Assembly: GCA_025449475.1 (NCBI GenBank)
Contig: JANWJM010000146.1
Span: 1 to 8,414 of the forward strand
DNA: 8,414 nt
From: Thermoactinomycetaceae bacterium
GTDB lineage: Bacteria > Bacillota > Bacilli > Thermoactinomycetales > Thermoactinomycetaceae
Direction of reading: 5' to 3'
Positions within the stretch are counted from its first letter, which is position 1. The number at the start of each line of letters is the position of its first letter. The position numbers were made by a program, and so were the translations under genes. Below, one piece after another: positions 1 through 5,745 of the stretch. The notes under the pieces are model-generated. The model ran no database searches and had not been told where the DNA came from. It was given only the letters and a program-made list of their open reading frames with translations.

Positions 1-158
1 CAGAAAGGGGACCAAAGCATGTTTGTAACGCGTCACATTTGCGAAATTAGCTAGCAAATCGGTGATGCTAGACCAGTGTCACGATATGGAGAAGGCTATA
101 CTGCTTGAATCCCAATCTCTTTGCTCAGACCACCGAGATATACGAAAAGCTAATTGAA

Positions 159-239
159 ACGTATATGAGAAATGATTACAACCATTTTGCCTGCGATGGT
201 TGTACTCTCTATCATTTCTCCGGCGTATCGCGGATACGT
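159..239 (+). ncRNA. Domain I stem-loop arm of the intron with candidate EBS1
   Basis: Seen: nested inverted repeats. ACGTAT (159-164) pairs with ATACGT (234-239), GAGAAATGAT (167-176) with ATCATTTCTC (211-220), and ACAACCAT (178-185) with ATGGTTGT (196-203). The apical loop is at 186-195. Such an arm is expected in domain I of a group II intron, where exon-binding site 1 sits in a terminal loop. The loop hexamer GCCTGC (189-194) could pair with an exon end GTAGGC, which reads Val-Gly, exactly the ParA residues expected just before the intron. The preceding T188 could pair with A1626, the first base of the 3' exon (the IIA delta pairing). The pairing stems are direct observations; the EBS1 assignment is a prediction, since exon 1 is not in view. 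Confidence 0.5.
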
Positions 240-383
240 AAAAGAGATGAGTGGGACTCCTAAGTCACTCGAAATGTATTCACAAAGTAAACGGAGAAAA
301 CCTAAGGCAGAATGCTCAAGGAGCTATGAACAAGTGAGGTTCTGAATATCTGCTAAGGTTGCGGAGTCTTCATAGTAGTCTGA

Positions 384-400
384 GATAAGGAAAGCTTATC
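384..400 (+). promoter_or_regulatory. Hairpin at start of intron domain IV
   Basis: GATAAG (384-389) and CTTATC (395-400) form a 6-bp stem with a GAAAG loop, immediately before the ATG at 403. The purine run AAGGAAAG (387-394), a possible ribosome binding site for that ATG, lies inside the hairpin. In the lactococcal LtrB intron, the maturase binds domain IVa around its own ribosome binding site and represses its translation. A similar arrangement here is inference by analogy. Confidence 0.45.
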
Positions 401-453
401 ACATGGCGAAGGAAGACAGATCATCACATGATAAAGATATGGAGGTATGCGAA

Positions 454-1518
454 ATGCAGAAAGCCGAACATATCTTGTCATTACTAGGTCAAAAGTCAAA
501 AGAAAGACCCGATTTTGTCTTTCGACGGTTATATCGGTATTTGTACCACCCAGAAATCTATGCTATGGCCATGGAGAAACGTTCGATCTGTCAACAATCA
601 CAATTGATGGCGCAGATTGATCCATTAATTATGGAATTGAGAAGAGAACGTTGTGAATGGAAGAATCGGCTGAAAGTCCAGTTGCTGGAGTATGCGATTT
701 CGGACCTTTTACAAGCCATTTATCAACCGTTGATGTTGCCATGTGCAAAAAGGACTCTTCAGGAAGCAATGATCTCGATTCAATCGACGCCGCCACCATT
801 TGGGTGGGTAATTAAGATGCCTTCGATCGATTATTTTCAGCAGATCGAGCTGGATCGCTATGTCTCCATGTTGAAGCAAAAAATTGACGATGGTCGTTTG
901 TTAAGATGTATACGTCGTCTGATTCAGCTTCAAGGATGGTCAAGCGATTGGCTCAATCCGTTATGGTTGGAACTTGATCGATGGATGATGCGCTTTCAGC
1001 AGAAAGTTACCTATATCCGTTATGGTGAACATATCTTTTTGCTTGTCAAAGGTCCGAAAGCATGCGCGAGGTCGTTATGGGAGCAGATCAATCGCTTCCT
1101 TATGGAACGATTGGCTTTACACAATTTTGAGCAGCATTCGCATATAGACTTATTGGCAACGGCTCGCTTCTCTTTTCATGATTATGAATTAAGCGTGGGT
1201 GAAGATCAAAGAATGAGGTGGTTTATCCCCAAAAAAAAGGTGAATCGGTGTTTGCGTCCGTTTCAGAAGAAAGGGCGTCCTGTGGCTTTTTTACCACGCA
1301 TCCATCAACCGATTGATCAGATTATCGAACGGTATCGCCAAGAACGAATCGAGTTTGAAAGCGATTGTTCCATGGCATGGAATAGAAAAAAACAAATCCG
1401 TTATTTTCGCTATGTTCATTTTGCTAGTTTGACAAAGACCATTGCTTGTAAAATGAACATGTCTGTCAAGCAAGTTCGAAAAAGATATCAACAGCCATTA
1501 CAACGATACTTGACCTAG
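454..1518 (+). CDS. Group II intron maturase, reverse-transcriptase-dead and lacking endonuclease
   Basis: Intron-encoded protein of the LtrA type, expected to bind the intron RNA and promote its splicing. Numbering here is from the upstream in-frame ATG at 403, giving 371 residues; LtrA-type proteins have about 600. RT-0 is recognisable (RRLYRYLYHPEIYAMA, 41-56). The RT-1 KRPLGIP-type segment is missing. RT-2 remains at about 91-110. In RT-3 the catalytic Asp of the EGDIKGFF-type motif is replaced by Pro140. The RT-4 GTPQGG motif is deleted near 180-190. The RT-5 YADD box reads YGEH (207-210). Domain X is retained (about 291-365, from GRPVAFLPRI through FRYVHFASLTKTIA). The C-terminal DNA-binding and HNH domains are absent. 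The start at 454 is chosen because GGAGG (441-445) lies 8 nt before it and the protein then begins where LtrA does; 403 remains possible. The uninterrupted frame despite loss of all catalytic residues suggests selection for splicing. Confidence 0.88.
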   Translation: MQKAEHILSLLGQKSKERPDFVFRRLYRYLYHPEIYAMAMEKRSICQQSQLMAQIDPLIMELRRERCEWKNRLKVQLLEYAISDLLQAIYQPLMLPCAKRTLQEAMISIQSTPPPFGWVIKMPSIDYFQQIELDRYVSMLKQKIDDGRLLRCIRRLIQLQGWSSDWLNPLWLELDRWMMRFQQKVTYIRYGEHIFLLVKGPKACARSLWEQINRFLMERLALHNFEQHSHIDLLATARFSFHDYELSVGEDQRMRWFIPKKKVNRCLRPFQKKGRPVAFLPRIHQPIDQIIERYRQERIEFESDCSMAWNRKKQIRYFRYVHFASLTKTIACKMNMSVKQVRKRYQQPLQRYLT

Positions 1519-1530
1519 ACGATGATCGGA

Positions 1531-1564
1531 GAGCCGAATACGTCGAAAGGCGTCCGTTCGGTTC
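1531..1564 (+). ncRNA. Group II intron domain V (catalytic core)
   Basis: Exactly 34 nt, the canonical length. The outer 8-bp stem GAGCCGAA/TTCGGTTC carries the AGC catalytic triad (1532-1534). The inner stem ACGTC/GGCGT is capped by a GAAA tetraloop (1545-1548). The usual two-base CG bulge is at 1555-1556. One U/C mismatch lies next to the bulge. All elements needed for metal binding and tertiary docking are preserved, so the ribozyme core does not look decayed. Confidence 0.95.
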
Positions 1565-1566
1565 GG

Positions 1567-1625
1567 AGGGAGAATGAAGAAAACCTATCATGGTGACATG
1601 AAAAGGCGTTTTCATTCCACCCTAC
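1567..1625 (+). ncRNA. Group II intron domain VI and 3' splice site
   Basis: Seen: AGGG (1567-1570) pairs with CCCT (1620-1623), AATGAA (1573-1578) with TTCATT (1611-1616), and CCT (1584-1586) with AGG (1604-1606). A distal TCATG/CATGA stem (1588-1592/1597-1601) is closed by a GTGA loop of the GNRA class. A1619 is unpaired on the 3' strand, 7 nt from the intron end, where the lariat branch-point adenosine is expected. The intron ends in AC, fitting the AY consensus. The 3' splice site 1625/1626 is also the exact point at which the ParA sequence resumes. The branch point is inferred. Confidence 0.85.
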
Positions 1626-2345
1626 AAAACAACCACTACGATTAATTTGTCAGCGGGCATGGCCCGTGCGGGAAAACGAGTGATGATTGTAGATATTGAT
1701 CCACAAGGAAATACAACGAGTGGACTGGGAATCAACAAAGCGGATGTGAAGCATTGTATCTATGATTTGTTGATGCATGAACGTTCTGCGGAAGAGGTTT
1801 TGATCCAGACTGCAGAGCCCAATCTTTGGGTAATCCCTGCTACGATTCAATTAGCGGGGGTTGAAATCGAATTGAGTCAAGTCATTTCAAGGGAACATCG
1901 TTTGAGAGAAGCCATCAGGGGGGTGAAGGATCAGTTTGATTATATATTGATTGATTGCCCTCCATCCTTAGGCATTATTACACTGAATGCATTAACTGCC
2001 GCACAGTCCATACTGATACCGATTCAATGTGAATTTTACGCACTTGAGGGATTGAGCCAACTGCTCAATACGATTCGACTTGTTCAGAGGCATCTCAATA
2101 AACATCTGCACATAGAAGGGGTATTACTAACCATGTATGATGCGCGAACTAACCTTTCCGCTCAAGTGATGCAAGAAGTTAAAAAATATTTTCGACAGAA
2201 AGTTTATCAAACTGTTATTCCACGGAATATTCGCTTAAGTGAAGCACCAAGTCATGGAAAACCAATTTTAAGTTACGATCCTCGTTCAAAAGGAGCGGAG
2301 TGTTATTTGAATCTAGCGAAAGAAGTGATGATGAATGGGGAGTAA
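1626..2345 (+). CDS. soj: Chromosome-partitioning ATPase ParA/Soj, 3' exon
   Basis: MinD/ParA-family ATPase that forms ATP-bound dimers on DNA, is stimulated by ParB, and in Bacillus also controls DnaA. The exon encodes 239 residues, starting KTTTTINLSAG, i.e. from the Walker A lysine onwards. VDIDPQGN follows at exon residues 22-29 (Asp25 equals catalytic Asp40 of B. subtilis Soj), the Walker B region DYILIDCPP at 105-113, and VIPRNIRLSEAPSHGKP at 197-212. About 15 N-terminal codons (M...QKGGVG) are missing in front. The upstream frame reads into intron RNA and meets a stop at 1599-1601. Adding 15 codons gives about 254 residues, the normal Soj size. A TTG at 1647 could give a 232-residue ORF, but without a P-loop and with no ribosome binding site. 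Active protein therefore requires splicing. The stop codon overlaps parB. Confidence 0.93.
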   Translation, partial: KTTTTINLSAGMARAGKRVMIVDIDPQGNTTSGLGINKADVKHCIYDLLMHERSAEEVLIQTAEPNLWVIPATIQLAGVEIELSQVISREHRLREAIRGVKDQFDYILIDCPPSLGIITLNALTAAQSILIPIQCEFYALEGLSQLLNTIRLVQRHLNKHLHIEGVLLTMYDARTNLSAQVMQEVKKYFRQKVYQTVIPRNIRLSEAPSHGKPILSYDPRSKGAECYLNLAKEVMMNGE

Positions 2346-3198
2346 AGGATTAGGAAAAGGCTTGGAAGCTTTGATATCCGGCTTTGAGCAAGAGGACCAG
2401 GAGGTGATCCAAGAGGTCGCACTGCAAGAAATACGACCCAATCCCTATCAACCACGGGAAAACTTTCAAGATGAATCTTTGCAAGAGTTAGCGGAATCGA
2501 TCAAACAACATGGAATTGTTCAACCTTTGGTGGTTCGAGAGAGTATCCATGGATATGAAATTGTGGCGGGAGAACGCCGCTATCGGGCAGCAAAATTGGT
2601 GAAACTAGCTAGAGTGCCGGTAATTGTACGTAAATGTTCTGATGATGAAATGATGGAGATTGCTCTTATCGAAAATTTACAACGGGAAGATTTAAACCCG
2701 ATCGAAATTGCCAAAGCATATCGGAAATTGTTGGATCATTTTTCATTGACGCAGGAAGAGCTTGCTCAAAGGGTTGGAAAGAGTCGACCACATATTGCAA
2801 ATTTTTTGCGCATATTACAGCTTCCTAGGGAGATTCAAGAAGATGTTTCACGTGGAACACTGACGATGGGTCATGCACGGGCTCTTTTAGCGGTGGAGTC
2901 ACCCGAACTCCAAAAACAATTAGCGAAGAAAATTGTGGAAGAGCAGATGAGTGTCCGAGAATTGGAAGCGTTGATTCGGAAAATGCAAGAAGGAGAACAG
3001 AAAGCGACAGAGAAAAGAAAACAGAAGCCTGTCGCTCCATTGATTAAGCAGTACGAAGATCTGTTGCAACAGTTATTCGAAACGCCTGTGAAGATCAAAC
3101 AAGGTCGACGGAAGGGAAAAATCGAAATTGAATATTATTCTGAACAAGAATTAGAACGAATCATTGACTTTCTCCATAACGAGAAAGAGGTGGATTAA
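2335..3198 (+). CDS. parB: Chromosome-partitioning protein ParB (Spo0J), CTP-dependent DNA clamp
   Basis: Centromere-binding CTPase that loads at parS, spreads as a sliding clamp, recruits SMC and stimulates the ParA ATPase. It has 287 residues, normal for the family. The N-terminal GLGKGLEALI (5-14) is the ParA-contacting segment of Spo0J proteins. The CTP-binding domain includes NPYQPR (36-41), the GERRYR motif (79-84) and ENLQREDLNPIE (113-124). A helix-turn-helix lies at about 138-158 (TQEELAQRVGKSRPHIANFL), and a C-terminal dimerisation domain at about 235-283. The ATG overlaps the last 11 nt of soj and lacks a strong ribosome binding site of its own, which suggests translational coupling. 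ParB supply may thus depend partly on translation through the intron-split soj message (inference). Confidence 0.97.
   Translation: MGSKGLGKGLEALISGFEQEDQEVIQEVALQEIRPNPYQPRENFQDESLQELAESIKQHGIVQPLVVRESIHGYEIVAGERRYRAAKLVKLARVPVIVRKCSDDEMMEIALIENLQREDLNPIEIAKAYRKLLDHFSLTQEELAQRVGKSRPHIANFLRILQLPREIQEDVSRGTLTMGHARALLAVESPELQKQLAKKIVEEQMSVRELEALIRKMQEGEQKATEKRKQKPVAPLIKQYEDLLQQLFETPVKIKQGRRKGKIEIEYYSEQELERIIDFLHNEKEVD
2844..2859 (+). promoter_or_regulatory. parS: parS centromere site inside parB
   Basis: TGTTTCACGTGGAACA is a 16-bp near-palindrome centred on CACGTG that matches the Bacillus parS consensus (TGTTNCACGTGAAACA on either strand). B. subtilis also has a parS within spo0J, so position and sequence agree. 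It is the ParB nucleation site for origin segregation and SMC loading. Confidence 0.95.
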
Positions 3199-3228
3199 AT
3201 TTTGCTTGGCAATCGCTGGGAGATTTCA

Positions 3229-3261
3229 AGACTTCTGAAAAGTTTTCAGAGGTCTTTTTTT
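3229..3261 (+). terminator. Intrinsic terminator after parB
   Basis: AGACTTCTGAAAA (3229-3241) pairs with TTTTCAGAGGTCT (3243-3255), with a single G-U wobble, and is followed by a run of seven T (3255-3261). It ends the soj-parB transcript 31 nt after the parB stop. The stop codon of convergent yyaC (3246-3248) lies inside the right arm. Confidence 0.9.
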
Positions 3262-3815
3262 ATCCTAGATGGTGGGTGATGTGCAGCAGAAATCTGAAAG
3301 GCAGTGTGTAGGGAAGTGGAGATGATTTCTGCCATTTTCATCACCAAACTGAGTCGTGTATTTTGTAAAACAACATATTCCATAAACCCTGCTACGTTAA
3401 CGATCCCTGTGATATGGATTTGACCGATTTCAGGTAGATCTTTGTTGACTCCAGCCCCTGGTTTGATGGGTCCCAAACCTACTTGGATCGAGCCCACATT
3501 TTTGGATTGTCCAAGGCATGCATCGACAGCGAGAATGGTAGGATGATGATATCGCTGTGAGATTTGTTCAAGGGTGGATTTTAAGTTGATTGCATGAACC
3601 GGTTCATCCAAAGTGCCCCATACTTCAATGTCAGGAAGAGGCTGTTTTTTGAGAAATGTTCCTACAATCGGTCCTAAAGAATCACCGGTTGAGCGATCTG
3701 TCCCAATACAGACACAGATAATCTTTTCTTGTTTGGGAATGGTATTCAAGGCGAGCAAAATTTGTTTTGTACAGAGCTCGATCGCAGCAGGATGATGATA
3801 AGCAATTCGAGACAT
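3246..3815 (-). CDS. yyaC: Spore protein YyaC (DUF1256, GPR-like protease fold)
   Basis: Sporulation protein of the YyaC family, related in fold to the germination protease GPR. It is expressed in the forespore in B. subtilis, and its substrate is not established. It has 189 residues. Family-typical stretches are CIGTDRSTGDSLGP (about residues 36-49), VDACLGQ (about 97-103), GPIKPGAGVNKDLP and ITGIVNVAGFMEY. The start is the ATG at 3815, with GGAGG (3828-3824) 8 nt upstream. A TTG at 3830 would add five residues but lies within that ribosome binding site, so it is rejected. Minus orientation immediately after parB is the same as in Bacillus. The 3' end runs into the parB terminator hairpin. 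Confidence 0.93.
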   Translation of the reverse strand: MSRIAYHHPAAIELCTKQILLALNTIPKQEKIICVCIGTDRSTGDSLGPIVGTFLKKQPLPDIEVWGTLDEPVHAINLKSTLEQISQRYHHPTILAVDACLGQSKNVGSIQVGLGPIKPGAGVNKDLPEIGQIHITGIVNVAGFMEYVVLQNTRLSLVMKMAEIISTSLHTAFQISAAHHPPSRIKKDL

Positions 3816-3844
3816 AAGCGAAGCCTCCAAAAAATGACTATTAT

Positions 3845-3874
3845 CAGTATACGGAAATCATTCGCGAAATATAC
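3845..3874 (-). promoter_or_regulatory. Possible sigma-F/sigma-G promoter of yyaC
   Basis: Reading the minus strand, GTATA (3874-3870) fits the -35 of forespore sigma factors. After 16 nt, CGTATACTG (3853-3845) resembles the -10 (CATNHTA for sigma-G, with two mismatches). It lies 30 nt from the yyaC start codon. yyaC is a forespore gene in B. subtilis, which supports the reading. The assignment is tentative because the -10 is imperfect. Confidence 0.4.
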
Positions 3875-3915
3875 ATAGAGGGACAACTTGTAAAAGGGAG
3901 TAAGGAAGTGATCGA

Positions 3916-4950
3916 GTGCGGGGCAACGATTTTTGGAAGGCCATCAAGTTAAGCATGACCATTATCGGAACAACGATTGGAGCTGGATTTGCATCAGGGC
4001 GGGAATTATGGGAGTTTTTTGGTTCGTATGGAGAGGAGAGTCATTGGGGCATTATCCTTTCGATGGTTTTATTTTTTTTCATCTGCATGAATGTACTAAC
4101 CATCAGTTGGAAGTATCAAACACATCATTACTTGGAATTATTTGCACAGTTGATGGGAAGTCATATGACCAAACTCTTTGATGGCTTGGTTTTGCTCTAT
4201 CTGTTTATGACAAGCATCGTGATGTTTGCAGGAAGTGGGGCGACGTTTACTCAATGGAATCGATCTTATATCGAAGGAATTATGGTCATGGTCGTAGCGG
4301 TTTTGTTGGTCTTGTTTTTTGATACCAAGGGGTTGTTATCGATTAATCTGTGGATCATGCCTATGTTGATTACAGGTTTATTGATGATCTGTATCCAATT
4401 TTTATTCTTTCATGAACCCATGGTTTCGTTGAAGTCGTCCAGTTCTTTGCAATTACCGGTTTGGCCATCCGCGATTACTTATACCGCCTTTAATGCCATA
4501 TCGTTGATTGCTGTATTATCAACATTTGGGAAAGAGATCGGCAACCAGACCCAAATTTGGTTGGCGAGCGGAATCAGTGGACTTTGTTTAATGATCATCG
4601 GTGTCGTATATAATTATTCATTATTAGAAATAGAACATTTAATGACACAATATGAAATCCCTTTATTTGCATTGGTAAAAGATTATTCCCCTCTTGTAGT
4701 GTTTCTCATTACATGTGTGTTGTGGTTAGCCATCTATACAACCGTTGTTGGAAATATCTACGGATTGGTTTTTCGTTTGTCGGCACGATTTCAACTTTCT
4801 CGTTGGCTGTTGGGTCTCATTATCTTGTTGTTTCTAGTTCCTTTTAGTCAATTTGGTTTTTCCTCACTTGTGCAAATATTGTATCCGCTCTTTGGCATTA
4901 TCAATCTTTTTTTATTAGCCGTGATCTTATTATATCCATTGATGAAGTAA
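3916..4950 (+). CDS. YkvI-family membrane protein, putative transporter
   Basis: Integral membrane protein of 344 residues, resembling the YkvI family of APC/LeuT-fold transporters. Its substrate is unknown. The first helix carries the family-type glycine motif GTTIGAGFASGRELWEFF (18-35), which would form the unwound substrate site. About ten hydrophobic segments can be seen, near 10-27, 43-64, 86-106, 119-136, 142-165, 183-203, 212-236, 258-285, 297-315 and 319-341. The start is GTG 3916: it is the only start codon after the in-frame TAA at 3901-3903, and GGAAG (3904-3908) sits 7 nt upstream. It is divergent from yyaC across 100 nt and followed by the acyltransferase gene after 84 nt. Some Bacillales carry the unrelated yyaD at this position. 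The family call is fairly secure; the function is not. Confidence 0.8.
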   Translation: MRGNDFWKAIKLSMTIIGTTIGAGFASGRELWEFFGSYGEESHWGIILSMVLFFFICMNVLTISWKYQTHHYLELFAQLMGSHMTKLFDGLVLLYLFMTSIVMFAGSGATFTQWNRSYIEGIMVMVVAVLLVLFFDTKGLLSINLWIMPMLITGLLMICIQFLFFHEPMVSLKSSSSLQLPVWPSAITYTAFNAISLIAVLSTFGKEIGNQTQIWLASGISGLCLMIIGVVYNYSLLEIEHLMTQYEIPLFALVKDYSPLVVFLITCVLWLAIYTTVVGNIYGLVFRLSARFQLSRWLLGLIILLFLVPFSQFGFSSLVQILYPLFGIINLFLLAVILLYPLMK

Positions 4951-5034
4951 TTTCGGTTGGACATGCATTTGCGAATAGTATGAAAGAGGGATAGAGTATA
5001 AATATAAAATCTACATAGAAATGAGGAAATACGA

Positions 5035-5637
5035 TTGTATCCGATTCTTACGATGCTGATTCGTTGGTTTGTCCGACTCTTTCATCGGGGTTCGGTTCAT
5101 GGGATGGACACAATTCCACAGGAGAAGGGTGTCATTATAGTGGGGAATCATGCCAGTTATCTTGACCCTTTCTACATTGGGGCTTTTGTTCCTCGTAAAG
5201 TCCAATTTATGGCGAAAAAAAGTCTCTTCCGCTTTTTTCTTTTGCGCTGGCTGTTAAAACGATTAGGTGCATTTCCAGTTGATCGTGATCGTACCGATCT
5301 ACAAAGTATAAAAAAAGCGCTCTCTATACTTGATCAAGGAGAGGTGGTCGGTTTATTTCCAGAGGGCGGGATCAAACAACATCCATTAACACAACTAAAA
5401 CACGGAGCTGCTTATCTGTCTATGAAGAAGAATTGTCCCATTGTCCCCATCTATATTGATGGAACGGATCAAGCACTTCCTAAGGGAAGGTGGTATTTGA
5501 AACCAACGAAAATTTCTATTCGTGTTGGAAAAATCGTAAAACCGCCTGCCGAGGGAACAGCAAAAGAGAAGCAGGCGGTGATCAGTGAACAATTGTTATC
5601 ACAACTTCAATCATTAAAAGGTGGATCGGAGTGGTGA
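5035..5637 (+). CDS. PlsC-type 1-acyl-glycerol-3-phosphate acyltransferase
   Basis: Acyltransferase of the PlsC/LPLAT family, likely adding the second acyl chain to lysophosphatidate at the membrane to make phosphatidate. It has 200 residues, the compact Firmicute size. Block I is NHASYLDP (38-45), with the HX4D pair His39/Asp44. Block III is FPEGG (108-112), where most relatives have FPEGTR; the usual Thr and Arg are Gly and Ile here. Block IV is PIVPIYIDGT (135-144). A hydrophobic, basic N-terminus (2-16) fits membrane association. The start is TTG 5035 with GAGGAAA (5023-5029) 5 nt upstream; the nearby ATG 5021 is out of frame. The gene may also be named plsC, but other LPLAT paralogues cannot be excluded. 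Confidence 0.88.
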   Translation: MYPILTMLIRWFVRLFHRGSVHGMDTIPQEKGVIIVGNHASYLDPFYIGAFVPRKVQFMAKKSLFRFFLLRWLLKRLGAFPVDRDRTDLQSIKKALSILDQGEVVGLFPEGGIKQHPLTQLKHGAAYLSMKKNCPIVPIYIDGTDQALPKGRWYLKPTKISIRVGKIVKPPAEGTAKEKQAVISEQLLSQLQSLKGGSEW

Positions 5638-5657
5638 AGTATGGACTTCTTCTTTGC

Positions 5658-5686
5658 TGGTAAAAAGGGGGTTTTTTCAGTATAAT
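5658..5686 (+). promoter_or_regulatory. Possible sigma-A promoter before the DUF951 gene
   Basis: A perfect TATAAT -10 (5681-5686) lies 60 nt before the DUF951 start. At the standard 17-nt spacing the -35 is poor (TGGTAA, 5658-5663). A better TTG (TTGCTG, 5654-5659) is too far away (21 nt). The spacer holds an unusual A5G5T6 tract (5662-5677). The promoter is plausible but weak at -35. Confidence 0.4.
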
Positions 5687-5745
5687 CGTTACTATCTACC
5701 TTCTATAAACAAGCAGGGGTTTCATCAGTGCAATCATGAGAAGTC

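Larger units (their letters stand above)
1..1625 (+). mobile_element. Group II intron interrupting soj (5' end lies upstream of window)
   Basis: A self-splicing ribozyme with its own maturase ORF, inserted in the P-loop of soj. Seen: folded, gene-free RNA at 1-402; an ORF related to LtrA-type intron proteins at 454-1518; a canonical domain V at 1531-1564; domain VI ending in an AC dinucleotide at 1625; and the soj frame resuming at 1626 with the Walker A lysine. No GUGYG 5' boundary is visible, so the 5' splice site and soj exon 1 are outside the window. LtrB-like introns have roughly 550-600 nt before the ORF, which would put the boundary about 100 nt upstream (inference). The intron protein has lost the reverse transcriptase and endonuclease functions, so the intron is probably immobile but still spliced. 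Intron identity is very secure; splicing competence is inferred. Confidence 0.93.

Noticed and set aside
1..13. CAGAAAGGGG at the window edge looks like the Gln-Lys-Gly codons of the soj P-loop, so exon 1 might end here.
   Set aside because: The next codons do not give Val-Gly, there is no GUGYG intron start beside it, and about 100 more bases of domain I are expected upstream. Probably chance.
1574..1645. Small ORF of 23 codons with GGAGGG just before its ATG, ending next to TTG 1647.
   Set aside because: It lies entirely on domain VI and the exon junction, the spacing to the GGAGGG is only 3 nt, and the sequence is explained by the intron hairpin.
1647..2345. soj starting at TTG 1647 as a complete 232-residue protein.
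   Set aside because: It lacks the Walker A motif and a ribosome binding site. The four Thr codons and the Lys directly upstream (1626-1640) continue the ParA match to the intron boundary.
3816..3830. yyaC start at TTG 3830.
   Set aside because: The TTG overlaps the Shine-Dalgarno sequence that serves ATG 3815.
4957..4984. Possible promoter TTGGAC-16-TATGAA before the acyltransferase gene.
   Set aside because: Both boxes match the consensus poorly; not strong enough to call.
5636..5677. GAAGT/ACTTC hairpin and A5G5T6 tract after the acyltransferase gene as a terminator.
   Set aside because: The stem has only 5 bp and the T tract does not directly follow it.
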